Part shown: piece by piece, positions 18,701 to 28,900 of the stretch
Position numbering within the stretch: the stretch's first letter is position 1
Layout of the letters: each line of letters opens with the position of its first letter
Position numbers and translations under genes: made by a program
NCBI RefSeq assembly: GCF_014117325.1
Contig: NZ_CP059732.1
Location: 6,151,001-6,215,000, forward strand
DNA length: 64,000 bases
Reading direction: 5' to 3'
Source: Spirosoma foliorum
GTDB lineage: Bacteria; Bacteroidota; Bacteroidia; Cytophagales; Spirosomataceae
Notes under the pieces: model-generated
Databases searched by the model: none
The model's input: only the letters and a program-made list of their open reading frames with translations
What the model was told of the DNA's origin: nothing

Positions 18701-21700
18701 CACGATTTGTGCGGGTCAAACGGCAACCTTAACTGCAACAGCAGGCCTTGCTTCTTATACCTTCTCATCGGGTTTAACACAACTAGGGGCCACGAATCAG
18801 GCAACAGGTACTGCCGCAAATATCTATTCGGTAACAGCAACGAATTCGGTCGGTTGTTCGGCTTCGGCAGTAGGCTCGATCACAGTTAATCCAATACCTA
18901 CTCTGACCCTGTCTTCCGCCACCATTTGTGCGGGCCAGACAGCGACATTAGTAGCAGGTGGAACGGGTTTTGCTTCTTATACCTTCTCATCAGGTTTAAC
19001 ACAAATAGGCTCGACCAGCCAGGCCACCGGTACAACCGGTGGAATCTATAGCGTAACGGCTACTACGGCCTTAGGTTGTTCAACTACGGCAACAGGTACT
19101 ATCACTGTCAATCCGCTACCTGCTTTGACCCTGTCATCTGCAACGATTTGTGCTGGCCAAACCGCGACACTAACGGCCTCAACGGGTTTTGCGACCTATG
19201 TCTTCTCGACAAGTCTAACCCAGGGAAGTCCAACTAACGTAGCCAGCAGCACAGCGGCTGGAGTTTACAGTGTAACCGCTACTACAGCCCAGGGCTGTTC
19301 AGCTACCGCAACGGGCAGCATCACCGTCAACCCACTACCTGCTCTGACGCTCTCGTCAGCGACCATCTGCGCCGGACAGTCTGCAACGCTAACGGCCTCA
19401 AGTGGTTTTGCAACTTATGTCTTCTCGTCGGGGCTAACCCAAGTAGGTGCTACCAACCAGGCCACCGGTACCACAGCAAATACCTACTCGGTAACGGCCA
19501 CCACGGCCTTAGGCTGTTCAACCACCGCGACGGGTAGCATCACCGTCAATCCACTACCGGCTCTGACCCTCTCATCAGCCACGATCTGTGCCGGACAATC
19601 AGCAACACTGACGGCGACGGCTGGTTTTGCCAATTATGTTTTCTCAACTGGATTAACCCGAATCGGCACGACAAACCAGGCCACGGGTACTACCACAAAT
19701 ATCTACTCGGTAACGGCCACCACAGCCTTAGGCTGTTCAACCACCGCAACGGGTTCTATCACGGTGAACCCACTACCAACGGTCACGTTATCCTCAGCGA
19801 CAATCTGCGCGGGTCAAACGGCGACATTAGTAGCAGGCGGAACGGGCTTTGCGACCTATGCTTTTTCGGCTGGACTTACTCAAATAGGTTCGACCAGCCA
19901 GGCTACCGGTACAACCGGTGGAATCTATAGCGTAACGGCCACTACGGCACTAGGTTGTTCAACTACGGCAACGGGTACCATCACGGTGAACCCACTGCCT
20001 GCACTAACGCTGTCATCTGCAACGATTTGTGCTGGACAGTCGGCAACGCTAACGGCCTCAACGGGTTTTGCAACCTATGTCTTCTCGTCGAGTCTAACCC
20101 AGGGAAGTCCAACTAACGTAGCTAGCGGCACGGCGGCTGGAGTTTACAGTGTAACCGCCACCACAGCACTAGGTTGTTCAACTACGGCAACGGGCACTAT
20201 TACCGTGAACCCGCTGCCTGCTTTGACGCTCTCGTCGGCCACCATTTGCGCGGGTCAGTCAGCAACACTAACGGCGACAACAGGTTTTGCCAATTATGTA
20301 TTCTCAACCGGATTAACCCGAATCGGCACCACAAACCAGGCAACTGGTACTATCGCAACTATTTACTCGGTAACGGCAACGACCGCACTAGGTTGTTCAA
20401 CTACGGCAACGGGTAGCATCATAGTTAATCCGGTACCTGCTCTGACGCTCTCTTCGGCAACCATCTGTGCGGGTCAAACGGCAACTCTGACTGCAACAAG
20501 TGGTTTTGCAACCTACGTCTTCTCAACTAGTTTAACTCACCTCGGCACCACGAACCAGGCAACTGGTACCACCGCTGGCATTTATAGTGTAACCGCTACT
20601 ACAGCATTAGGCTGTTCCACAACGGCAACCGGTACCATCACCGTGAATCCATTACCGGTTGTAAACCTGACTTCAGCTACCGTATGTGCTAGCCAGACAG
20701 CCAGCTTGGCGGCCACTGCGGGTTATGCCTCGTACGTCTTCTCGTCGGGTTTGACTCAGATCGGCACCTCCAATGTAGCCGTTGGCACAGTGGGTGGAAC
20801 GTACTCGGTAACAGCCATCAGCACCGCAGGGTGTTCAGCTTCAGCGACGGGTAGCATCATCATCAACGCTAACCCAGTAGTCGCGCTGTCCTCGGCAACC
20901 ATTTGCGCCGGACAAACAGCGGTGCTATCAGCTAGCACGGGTTATGACACGTATATCTTCTCAGCCGGACTGACGCAATCAGGCAGCTCGAATGTGGCTA
21001 CGGGCACAACAGCAGGTATCTACTCGGTAACGGCCATCAGTAATGCAGGTTGTTCGGCAACGGCTACAGGCTCCATCACAGTGAACCCATTGCCAGTGGT
21101 TACTCTCTCGTCGGCAACGGTCTGCGCAGGTCAATCGGCAACGCTGGTGGCCACAGCAGGTTATGCTAGTTATGCTTTCTCAGCTGGATTAACACCGGTA
21201 ACGGGTCAGCCCAATATAGCCACAGGTTTAGTAGGCAGTACGTATTCGGTAACGGCCACCAGCACGGAAGGTTGTGTTGGAACGGGAACAGGTTCTATCA
21301 CAGTGAATCCGCTACCAGTAGTAAACTTGACCTCGGCCACGGTGTGTGATGGGCAGACGGCTAGTCTGACGGCTACGGCAGGTTATGCCTCGTACGTCTT
21401 CTCATCTGGTCTGACTCAGATTGGTAGTTCCAATGTGGCTATTGGTACAGCCAGTGGTATCTATTCGGTAACGGCCATCAGTACCGAAGGCTGCTCGGCG
21501 ACGGCAACTGGTAGTATCACAATTAATCCGCTACCGATTGTTACGCTGTCCTCAGCCACCATTTGCGCTGGACAAACAGCAGTGCTATCCGCTACATCAG
21601 GATATACCTCGTATATCTTCTCAACGGGATTAACTCAGGTAGGTAGCTCCAATGTGGCTACAGGTACAGTAGGTGCCACCTACTCGGTAACAGCCATTAG

Positions 21701-23855
21701 CAGTGCAGGTTGTTCGGCGACAGCAGCAGGCTCCATTACGGTGAACCCGCTGCCAGTTGTTACCCTCTCATCAGCGACGGTCTGCGCGGGTCAATCAGCA
21801 ACGCTGGTAGCCACTACGGGATATGCCAGCTATGCTTTCTCAGCCGGGTTAACACCGATGCCGGGTCAACCTAACATGGCGACAGGTTCGGTAGGCGGTA
21901 CGTATTCAGTAACGGCAACCAGCACGGAAGGTTGCGTCGGAACGGGCTCAGGTTCTATCACGGTGAACCCGTTACCAGTGGTAACCCTGACTTCAGCTAC
22001 GGTGTGTGATGGTCAGACAGCAAGTCTGACGGCCACTGCGGGGTACGCGTCCTATGTCTTCTCGGCAGGCTTGACCCAGATCGGTAGCTCTAATGTAGCT
22101 GTTGGCACAGTGGGCGGAACATACTCCGTAACGGCCATCAGCACTGAAGGGTGTTCGGCTTCGGCGACAGGCTCGATCACTATCAACGCCAACCCAGTCG
22201 TTACCCTGTCTTCGGCCACGATTTGTGCTGGACAAACAGCAGTGCTATCAGCTACTACGGGTTATGATACCTACCTCTTCTCAGCTGGGCTCACTCAGGT
22301 TGGTAACTCTAATGTGGCCACAGGCACAACCGCAGGAACCTACTCAGTAACCGCAATCACTACAGAAGGCTGTTCGGCAACGACGGCAGGCTCCATCACG
22401 GTGAACCCACTGCCAGTCGTCACGCTCTCGTCGGCAACAGTTTGTGCAGGCCAATCGGCAACGCTGGTGGCCACAGCAGGTTATGCTAGTTATGCTTTCT
22501 CAGCTGGATTAACACAAGTAGCTGGCCAACCCAATATGGCCACAGGTTCGGTAGGTGGAACTTACTCGGTAACGGCAACCAGCACGGAAGGTTGTGTTGG
22601 AACGGGGACAGGCACCATCACAGTGAACCCGCTGCCAGTCGTTGACCTATCATCAGCTATCGTTTGTAATGGTCAAACGGCCAGTCTAACGGCTACGGCG
22701 GGTTATGATACGTATATTTTCTCGGCGGGCCTGACTCAGATCGGTAGCTCGAATGTGGCTATTGGTACTGCCAATGGTACCTATTCCGTGACGGCCATTA
22801 GCACTGAAGGGTGTTCAGCTTCAGCGACGGGTAGTATCACCATCAACGCTAACCCAGTCGTTACCCTGTCTTCAGCTACGATTTGTGCGGGGCAAACCGC
22901 AACACTGACGGCAACCGCGGGTTATGACACCTACATTTTCTCGGCAGGCTTGACTCAATCAGGTACGTCGAATGTGGCCACGGGCACAGTAGCGGGAATC
23001 TATTCAGTAACGGCCATCAGCAACACAGGTTGTTCGGCGACGACAACGGGCTCCATTACGGTGAACCCAGTACCTGTGGTTGATCTGTCATCAGCGACAG
23101 TTTGCGCGGGCCAATCGGCTACGCTGGTAGCCACGGCGGGTTATGCTAGTTATGCTTTCTCAGCCGGATTAACACCAGTACCGGGTCAGCCTAACATGGC
23201 GACAGGTTCAGTAGGTGGTACGTATTCGGTAACGGCAACCAGCACGGAAGGCTGTGTCGGAACAGGAACAGGCACCATCACAGTGAATCCATTACCAGTG
23301 GTAACCCTGACTTCAGCTACGGTGTGTGATGGTCAGACGGCCAGTCTGACGGCCACTTCGGGTTATGACACTTATGTCTTCTCAGCGGGCTTGACTCAAG
23401 TTGGAACGTCCAATGTAGCCATTGGCACAACGACAGGAAACTATTCGGTGACGGCCATCAGCACCGAAGGCTGCTCGGCGACGGCAACGGGTAGCATTAC
23501 AGTGAATCCGAACCCAGTAGTCACGCTTTCCTCAGCGACCATCTGCGCGGGTCAATCGGCAACCTTAACCGCTACCACAGGTTACGACACTTACCTCTTC
23601 TCGGCAGGGCTCACTCAGGTCGGCACATCGAATGTAGCTACGGGCACAACAGCGGGCGTCTACTCGGTAACGGCCATCAGTACGGAAGGTTGCTCGGCGA
23701 CGGCAACGGGTAGTATCACAGTGAATCCGAATCCAGTTGTAACCTTAACGTCCATGAGTGTTTGCGATGGTCAGACGGCAAGCCTAACGGCAACAACAGG
23801 TTATGACACGTATATCTTCTCGGCAGGATTAACACCAGAACGTCAACGTGCCTAA
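15786..23855 (+). CDS. Giant secreted Ig-repeat surface protein, N-terminal 2,689 residues (frame then breaks)
   Basis: It begins with a positively charged signal peptide ending ARAQ. Residues ~43-150 form an SdrD-B/Cna-like domain (GAVYRDFNEDGVRSF). Residues ~160-670 form a long region with propeller-like character. A second SdrD-B-like domain follows at ~679-805 (IGNRVFRDVNNNGVQDPGE). From ~815 on there are about 25 tandem Ig-like modules of 72-75 residues, each of the type TLSSATICAGQxATL..GYxxYxFSxGLTQ..YSVTA..GC..TGSITVNPLP, with one Cys pair. Such arrays serve as stalks or adhesins on the Bacteroidetes surface. The frame ends within a module at GLTPERQRA, and the missing half continues in another frame from 23848, so the two parts are one gene. 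Confidence 0.85.
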   Translation: MKKNLYTKKGDLNRSIWAKSSHLYQIVCLLFFFVALSQTARAQISGAVYRDFNEDGVRSFTAATPLEGEIGVGGVTVNVYNAAGALAGTTVTSSATATAGSYTVTVSGTAPYRVEFVNLPSGYYDGQRGTASGTSVQFVTTSPATGINLGINYPFDYCQAAPNFIVPCYVNGDPAGGGNAGTQPVLVSLPYSSTGNTPTETAVATNVQIGTVFGVAYNRTSKNIYTAAFVKRHSGLGTGGAGAIYITKPGSGTTYTSTVFATLPTAVSAVSPAAIGGTTVVGTNSARGLPTATTTTNYDVSTFDQVGKAGLGDIELSEDGTELYAINLGDRRLYQIPITNANTTNPTAATASITSFTLPAPTQTTGSVLRPFALKVYRGRVYVGAVTTNEAVSTTVNLGTGSTGGTTSLVTRDPSTMVAYVFEFNPVNSSFTTVLSFPLSYTKGATDNDQTGVSRSDRWFPWVSVQPSYPTPTAGQLPNRYSRNDLANASYPQPMLSGIEFDVDGSMILSIRDRFGDQYGNNNLGADPAGTNTQLYRAIAPGDILRAGQCTPGVNLWTLESNARVCGGPATAGANTNQGPGGGEYYYSDAIAIPNTTNPYHLEMSEGGLALFPGTGEVASIVLDPTNAVDAGGVRRFKNSDGSGSPSTSVQIYVSSGVSTFGKANGLGDLELNCDLPPIQIGNRVFRDVNNNGVQDPGEPGLAGVQVVLRGPGNTTIATAVTDANGEYYFSSATGTSTASSIENLTLTAGGSYTLSFPTSVSAFTISAFPNSATGTNGGAIDSDADATGAISITLGTAGQNNFTYDVGYACTPLALTLTSGTICAGQTVSLTATSGFSSYTFSSGLTQVGTTNVASGSVNGTYSVTAVNSFGCTGTASGSITVNALPVVTLSSATICTGQSATLTATSGFTNYTFSSGLTRIGTTNQATGSAASTYSVTVVNSNGCVGVSSTTGGAGTITVNTPPTVTLSSATICAGQTATLTATAGLASYTFSSGLTQLGATNQATGTAANIYSVTATNSVGCSASAVGSITVNPIPTLTLSSATICAGQTATLVAGGTGFASYTFSSGLTQIGSTSQATGTTGGIYSVTATTALGCSTTATGTITVNPLPALTLSSATICAGQTATLTASTGFATYVFSTSLTQGSPTNVASSTAAGVYSVTATTAQGCSATATGSITVNPLPALTLSSATICAGQSATLTASSGFATYVFSSGLTQVGATNQATGTTANTYSVTATTALGCSTTATGSITVNPLPALTLSSATICAGQSATLTATAGFANYVFSTGLTRIGTTNQATGTTTNIYSVTATTALGCSTTATGSITVNPLPTVTLSSATICAGQTATLVAGGTGFATYAFSAGLTQIGSTSQATGTTGGIYSVTATTALGCSTTATGTITVNPLPALTLSSATICAGQSATLTASTGFATYVFSSSLTQGSPTNVASGTAAGVYSVTATTALGCSTTATGTITVNPLPALTLSSATICAGQSATLTATTGFANYVFSTGLTRIGTTNQATGTIATIYSVTATTALGCSTTATGSIIVNPVPALTLSSATICAGQTATLTATSGFATYVFSTSLTHLGTTNQATGTTAGIYSVTATTALGCSTTATGTITVNPLPVVNLTSATVCASQTASLAATAGYASYVFSSGLTQIGTSNVAVGTVGGTYSVTAISTAGCSASATGSIIINANPVVALSSATICAGQTAVLSASTGYDTYIFSAGLTQSGSSNVATGTTAGIYSVTAISNAGCSATATGSITVNPLPVVTLSSATVCAGQSATLVATAGYASYAFSAGLTPVTGQPNIATGLVGSTYSVTATSTEGCVGTGTGSITVNPLPVVNLTSATVCDGQTASLTATAGYASYVFSSGLTQIGSSNVAIGTASGIYSVTAISTEGCSATATGSITINPLPIVTLSSATICAGQTAVLSATSGYTSYIFSTGLTQVGSSNVATGTVGATYSVTAISSAGCSATAAGSITVNPLPVVTLSSATVCAGQSATLVATTGYASYAFSAGLTPMPGQPNMATGSVGGTYSVTATSTEGCVGTGSGSITVNPLPVVTLTSATVCDGQTASLTATAGYASYVFSAGLTQIGSSNVAVGTVGGTYSVTAISTEGCSASATGSITINANPVVTLSSATICAGQTAVLSATTGYDTYLFSAGLTQVGNSNVATGTTAGTYSVTAITTEGCSATTAGSITVNPLPVVTLSSATVCAGQSATLVATAGYASYAFSAGLTQVAGQPNMATGSVGGTYSVTATSTEGCVGTGTGTITVNPLPVVDLSSAIVCNGQTASLTATAGYDTYIFSAGLTQIGSSNVAIGTANGTYSVTAISTEGCSASATGSITINANPVVTLSSATICAGQTATLTATAGYDTYIFSAGLTQSGTSNVATGTVAGIYSVTAISNTGCSATTTGSITVNPVPVVDLSSATVCAGQSATLVATAGYASYAFSAGLTPVPGQPNMATGSVGGTYSVTATSTEGCVGTGTGTITVNPLPVVTLTSATVCDGQTASLTATSGYDTYVFSAGLTQVGTSNVAIGTTTGNYSVTAISTEGCSATATGSITVNPNPVVTLSSATICAGQSATLTATTGYDTYLFSAGLTQVGTSNVATGTTAGVYSVTAISTEGCSATATGSITVNPNPVVTLTSMSVCDGQTASLTATTGYDTYIFSAGLTPERQRA

Positions 23856-24820
23856 TGTGGCTACGGGAACCGCAAACGGTGTTTACTCAGTAACGGCCAT
23901 TAGCACCGAAGGCTGTTCGGGTACCGCAACGGGTAGCATTACCATTAATCCAGCCGTGACTGTAACACTTACATCGGCAACGATTTGCACAGGTCAGGTA
24001 GGTGAGTTGGTAGCAACGCCGGGTTACGACACATATATTTTCTCGACGGGACTAGCGCAGGTTGGAACGTCCAATGTAGCGAGTGGCACCCTGGCAGGCA
24101 CTTACTCAGTAACGGCGATCAGTAATGCAGGTTGCGTAGGTACCGCTACCGGAAGCATCACGACAAATCCAACGGCAGTCGTTACACTCAGCTCAGCAAC
24201 GATCTGTGCCGGTCAGTCGGCAACGTTAACCGCTACTGCTGGCTTTACGAACTATATTTTCTCGGCTGGTTTGACACCTGTTCCGGGCACACCGAATGAA
24301 GTAGTTGGAACAGTGGCTGGCGTTTACTCGGTAACCGCCAGCACCAGTGCCGGTTGCGCAGGTTCGGCTACGGGTGGCATCACAGTGAACCCATTGCCAA
24401 CGGCACTCATTACGGTCACCAGCGCAACACTTTGCCAGGGCCAAAGCGCGACCTTAACCGCGAGCGGTGGCGATCTGTATACCTGGTCGACCGGTGAACA
24501 AAGTGCTTCGATCGTGGTGAACACCAGCAACGTTTACTCGGTAACCGTAAGCACCGTAAATGGATGTTCGGATATAGCCAGCATCACCATCACGGTCAAT
24601 CCATTGCCAGTGATCACGGTCAATTCGGCAACGGTCTGTTCGGGTCAATCGGCAACGTTAACGGTAACGGGTTGTACAGGTGGTTCGGTTCTCTGGTCAA
24701 CTACAGAAACGACCGCCAGTATTCTGGTGTCGCCATCGATCACCACAATCTATTCGGCAACCTGTACACTTTCGACGGGCTGTTCGTCCACAACGGCAAC
24801 AAGCGTAACGGTTAACGACG
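18230..24820. repeat. Tandem Ig-module DNA array with 3-module higher-order period
   Basis: About 30 repeats of roughly 216-225 bp coding for Ig-like modules. Modules 12 to 23 form a larger period of about 660 bp. Type A (VCDGQTASL), type B (ICAGQTAVL/ATL) and type C (VCAGQSATLVATAGYASYAF..GQPN) recur in order four times, starting near 20660, 21318, 21978 and 22637. Earlier modules 4, 5 and 7 are echoed by 8, 9 and 10 (VAGGTG, SPTNVAS, TRIGTTNQ). The last two modules differ most. Confidence 0.85.
23832..23852 (+). other. Probable one-base frameshift inside the Ig-repeat gene
   Basis: Reading straight through gives GLTPERQRA then stop. Skipping one base near 23838 gives GLTPNVNVPNVATG, the same length as GLTPVPGQPNMATG in sister modules, and the frame then continues to 25191. 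The fit is too exact for two separate genes. A sequencing or assembly error, a real inactivating mutation, or slippage are all possible. Confidence 0.85.
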
Positions 24821-25191
24821 TGCCATCTTATACTGCAGCACCTCAGGCAGTAACAGCTACCTGTACTGGTGCGGCAGCGAACAACGATGCTCGAATTGTG
24901 TTGACAACGCTGGTGAATACCGAACGGGCCGACATTGTTGTAGGCAGCACGTATGGCAGTGGCCCGGCTTATGGAGCACCAACCAACCTGACGGTAACGG
25001 CCGGAACGGTGAGCTTCACCAACCTGCCAAATCCAGGAACGAGCCAGCCTTACACCATTCGATTGTATAACCCAGGTGGAAGCTGCTATACCGATGTGAC
25101 CGTCATCCTGGAACCAGCCTACTGCAATTGCCCCGATCCGAAATGTGTACCGATCGTTATTCAGAAGACAAAAAGCGGAACCGTTCGGTAA
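23848..25191 (+). CDS. C-terminal part of the giant Ig-repeat protein
   Basis: About 447 codons in a frame shifted from the upstream part; the apparent GTG start at 23848 lies within a module and is not a real start. It contains the second half of module 26, then modules 27-28 of the same family. Two divergent modules with W-S-T in place of the F-S-x-G-L-T strand follow (DLYTWSTGEQSASI and GSVLWSTTETTASI). A terminal domain ends CNCPDPKCVPIVIQKTKSG. The Cys-rich, basic tail may anchor or sort the protein; I do not recognise a classical type IX secretion domain. A hairpin terminator follows within 30 bp. Confidence 0.75.
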   Translation: MPNVATGTANGVYSVTAISTEGCSGTATGSITINPAVTVTLTSATICTGQVGELVATPGYDTYIFSTGLAQVGTSNVASGTLAGTYSVTAISNAGCVGTATGSITTNPTAVVTLSSATICAGQSATLTATAGFTNYIFSAGLTPVPGTPNEVVGTVAGVYSVTASTSAGCAGSATGGITVNPLPTALITVTSATLCQGQSATLTASGGDLYTWSTGEQSASIVVNTSNVYSVTVSTVNGCSDIASITITVNPLPVITVNSATVCSGQSATLTVTGCTGGSVLWSTTETTASILVSPSITTIYSATCTLSTGCSSTTATSVTVNDVPSYTAAPQAVTATCTGAAANNDARIVLTTLVNTERADIVVGSTYGSGPAYGAPTNLTVTAGTVSFTNLPNPGTSQPYTIRLYNPGGSCYTDVTVILEPAYCNCPDPKCVPIVIQKTKSGTVR

Positions 25192-25216
25192 GCGATAAAA
25201 ACAATCCCGTTCATGT

Positions 25217-25252
25217 AAAAGCCCAGGCAATTTGTTTGTCTGGGCTTTTTAG
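25217..25252 (+). terminator. Rho-independent terminator of the Ig-repeat gene
   Basis: AAAAGCCCAG / CTGGGCTTTT, 10-bp stem with a 13-nt loop, ending in a T run, 25 bp after the stop codon. Confidence 0.85.
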
Positions 25253-25263
25253 TTGTCGGCGGT

Positions 25264-25402
25264 GCATAAGTATCACGGTATTTTACCCCCCCCCGTCCCC
25301 TCCACTGAAAACAGGAGAGGGGTGAAGACTCGGTATTTTTTAGTCCCTCCCCTTGAACTAAGGGGAGGGGTTGGGGTGGGGTAAAATATCGTAATGCTTA
25401 TG
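25264..25402. repeat. Imperfect inverted repeat with C-rich and G-rich arms
   Basis: Left arm GCATAAGTATCACGGTATTTTACC followed by a C9 tract; right arm GGGGTGGGGTAAAATATCG then TAATGCTTA. Inside are CTCCACTG.. AGGAGAGG and CCCCTTgaactAAGGGG pairs. The C9 run at 25287-25295 is a likely site of sequencing or replication slippage. Confidence 0.65.
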
Positions 25403-25680
25403 ATTACTTACTTAGTTGTCGGCTGTGGTTACGCACCATCTGTCAAATTAAATCCTCCGCTTTCCACTCAGATTGCCCCGCATACCAAGTCAACCGGTTC
25501 ACTCATAAACAAATGCATTAGTTTAAACGCATTATTCATTAGCTTGTCTAAAAAAATCGATGACATTGTTGATTCGTATCCTCGGTCTGTGTCCTCATCT
25601 AGAGTATACACACTTTTTTTTGAGCATGTTCAAAACTCCGTTAGGAGTGGCCTGTTAATAGAAAACAGAGGATTGAGCAT

Positions 25681-25778
25681 AACCTGAAGCGCCGTAGCCG
25701 GGCCGCCGGAGCGGTGCGACCTAATTCTGTTCCTATCGATCGCACCGCTCCGGCGGCCCGGCTACGGCGCTTCAGGTT
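25681..25778. repeat. GC-rich perfect 39-bp inverted repeat
   Basis: Arms AACCTGAAGCGCCGTAGCCG.. (25681-25719) and exact complement (25740-25778) with a 20-nt loop. The arms contain GCCGGGCCGCCGG and are much more GC-rich than the A/T-rich flanks. They do not match the other repeat families here. No T run follows, so a simple terminator is unlikely. Confidence 0.9.
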
Positions 25779-25946
25779 TCTAATAAACAACAATAACTAT
25801 TGACCGGACGCCCTTACAGGGCTGATTAGACTATATCAGAGATATGTATATATCCTCACAGACCGAGGATACCAAACAGACCCAATTCGGCGACTAATCC
25901 GCTCAACTCAATTACAATCAAACCCAGCCTACTTACTCTTTAATCA

Positions 25947-28900
25947 ATGCGTTGTTTTCTGTTCGGTTTGCTGGTTGTTCTGCTTCGTTGGTCCGCATCG
26001 GCCCAAATGCCTGCCTTGAAGCTTGAACACCTGACAACGCGTGAAGGGCTGCCTTCCAATGATGTCTGGTGCCTGAACAAAGACCGGCATGGCTTTTTGT
26101 GGATTGGTACGGGTCGAAACATCTGCCGCTATGATGGCTATAATTTCCTGCGACTGGATAGCCTCAAACTGGGCTATTGTTCCGGCGTTTCCACCGACTC
26201 CAAAGGGGACATCTACACCTCGAACGACACGCGGGGGCTTTGCAAAATCGACGCCAAAACACTGGCCGTAACCACCGTTGCCCGAAACAACTACGACGAT
26301 ACCGACCCGAGCAACGATCTCCACGAACAGGGCATGGTCGACTCCCACGATCAGGTGTGGGTGTGCGACTACACGTCCGTTAAACGCTACGACCCCACTA
26401 CCCAAAAGCTCCATCGGTACAAATTTTCACAGACCGCTTCGGGGGGCGATGTGTATCAATATGCCAGCTTTTACGAAGATGCCCATCATCAATTATGGGT
26501 CGTTTCGGAGATCGGGCTTTATCGCTACGATCGTCAGCGCGACAAACTTATTTGCATGTTAGGTAAAGACGCGGTTTTAGCCCGTAACCGCATTTCGATT
26601 CGCTTATGCAAAGCCTCGGCCGATGCCGCCGGGAATCTCTGGATTGGCGGCTACGAATATGGTTTGGTCTGGTTTTCACCCGAAACGCAGTCGTTCAGCA
26701 TTCGGAAAGAAGGGTTCGACCATACGAATGTGGTGTGCGTCAGAGAGTCGCAGGATGAAAATGGGCAAAAAATCCTGTTCGTTGGTACCGACGACGGTAT
26801 CAGCATTTTTTATCCCGACCGAAACGAACTGTATCATTTACCCGAATTCTACAACAATGGCACGCAGGTAAAAGATATGTGCGACGATACTGCCAATGGA
26901 ATTTTATGGATTGGCACTACCGAAGGCGTTTATAAATACCGGTACCGCAATGCGGGTATTCACACGGTCAACATTCCGCCTACGATTGTCCGGCTTCCGG
27001 TGAAGGTCAGCAGTATTTTACCCATTCCCACTGGCGACTACCTGCTCGGCTTATCGCATTCAGGTGCACTTGTCTGGACCTCTGGCACCAATCATTTCCA
27101 GCGGTTGTCTTACCCTGTCAACGCACTCACGCAACAACTTCGGTGGATTCAGGGTCGTCCCTTTGCGTTTACCGACAAAGGCGTTTTTGTGGGCGATCTC
27201 CAGAAGGGCCGTTTCTCTAGCTGGGAACCCGCTACCCGCTTATTCAAAAACACCGACTTCCGTGATGGGTTGCTCGACCGAAAAGGACGACTCTGGATTG
27301 CCAATCTGAACGATGGGGTAAAAGTCATTGCGCCGACTACCGGTCAGGAAATCAAACTCTGGCCCGAGAAAGAGAACAAAAAATTATTGACTCTGACCTA
27401 CATAAAAGGCATCCTGGAAGGTGTCGACGGACGTATCTGGGTGGCGACCTGCTCCCGTGGGCTATTCTTTTTCGATGAAAAACGAGCCGAGTTCATCAAC
27501 ATAGAGAGTCTCCCTATCAACAAAGGAAAAATCATTGGCGGGGAATGCATCATCGGCATGAATCTGACGCCCGACGGCTCCATTCTGATTTCCGGCTGGG
27601 GTGGTGTGTCGAAGCTGTCAAGCACCGGGCAGATTCTGACGACCTTCGAGTTCAAAACCGACCCACTCATCGACACCTATTGTTCCAACATTGCCGAATC
27701 GCCCAATAAAAATCTATGGTTTAGTACCAACGAGGGCATCAACATTGCGAACCCCAAAAATCACACGATTCGCTACATAACCACCATTGAAGGGCTACAT
27801 AGTAACTCGCCAGTGGGTTTCTATTACAGCCCAGCCAACGAACTGTTCCTGGGCCATACGAACACCATCAATATTTTAAATGTCAATCAGTTAAATAACC
27901 AGATCACTAAACCACATATCGCCCTTAGCTCGCTTGAAATAAAAGGAAAACCTGTTCAGTTGGATGTATCGAAAGAGCTTACCCTCCAACCCGACGAGAA
28001 TGCCATTACACTCAGTTTCTCGGCGCTGAACTACGAACCAGCCTCCAAAAACCAGTACAAATATCAGTTGCTGGGGCTTGACACCAGTTGGGTCGATCTG
28101 GGCGACCGACACATGCTGTCGTTTACCAACTTGGCTCCGGAAACTTATCAACTCAACATTAAAAGCGGCAACGGGAGTGGCGTCTGGACCGACAAGCCCT
28201 TAGTCGTTCGATTTACTGTAAAGCCGCATTTTACGGCCACCTGGTGGTTTCGGTCGCTCATTGGCTTATTGATAGGCGGTCTTGTGGTAGGTATGATGCG
28301 TTGGCGGGTAAATGCGCTGGCAGAGCGAAATCAGACCATTGCCGAGCGCAATCGCATGGATCTACAAATCGCTGAATTGAAACTCAGGGCCCTGCAATCC
28401 CAAATGAATCCCCACTTTCTGTTCAATTCACTCAATTCCGTTCAGAACTATCTGCTTACTGATCGGGGTATCGAAGGGGCCAAATACCTGTCGAAATTTT
28501 CGAGGCTGGTTCGGCGCATCATGGAAAACTCGAATCATCAGTACCTGCGTTTCGAGCAGATTATTGAAACCCTTCGGATGTATATCGAGATGGAGTCGTT
28601 CCGTTTCAATCATGAATTTCACTACGAGTTCGACATCGAAGAAAACGAAACGCTACTGGATGCCCTGCTGCCGCCTATGTTACTCCAGCCCTATGTCGAG
28701 AATGCCATCTGGCACGGTCTGATGCCGAAAGAAGGGGAGAAAAACCTCAAAATCTCAGCCCGCATTGACCGACACCATATTTATTGCACAATTGAAGACA
28801 ACGGCGTTGGTCGAAAACTAACTCCACAGCGTGAGGGCCACATCTCGCGCGGACAGGAGATGACGAAAGGGCTTTTCGAATCGCTCAGCCGGAAAGACAG

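Larger units (their letters stand above)
25192..25946. other. Repeat-rich gap between the surface protein and the sensor kinase
   Basis: 755 bp holding a terminator, a C/G-tract inverted repeat and a GC-rich 39-bp palindrome (listed separately). The stretch 25403-25680 contains a 97-codon open frame without coding character or homology that I can see. 25780-25946 is probably the promoter and leader of the kinase gene; no clear -7 element was found. Confidence 0.5.

Noticed and set aside
18230..24820. Regular ~220-bp tandem array considered as a non-coding satellite
   Set aside because: It is an open reading frame throughout apart from one frameshift, and changes are mainly conservative in the Ig modules.
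25394..25687. A 97-codon open frame between the surface protein and the sensor kinase
   Set aside because: It overlaps two repeat elements and shows no family resemblance.
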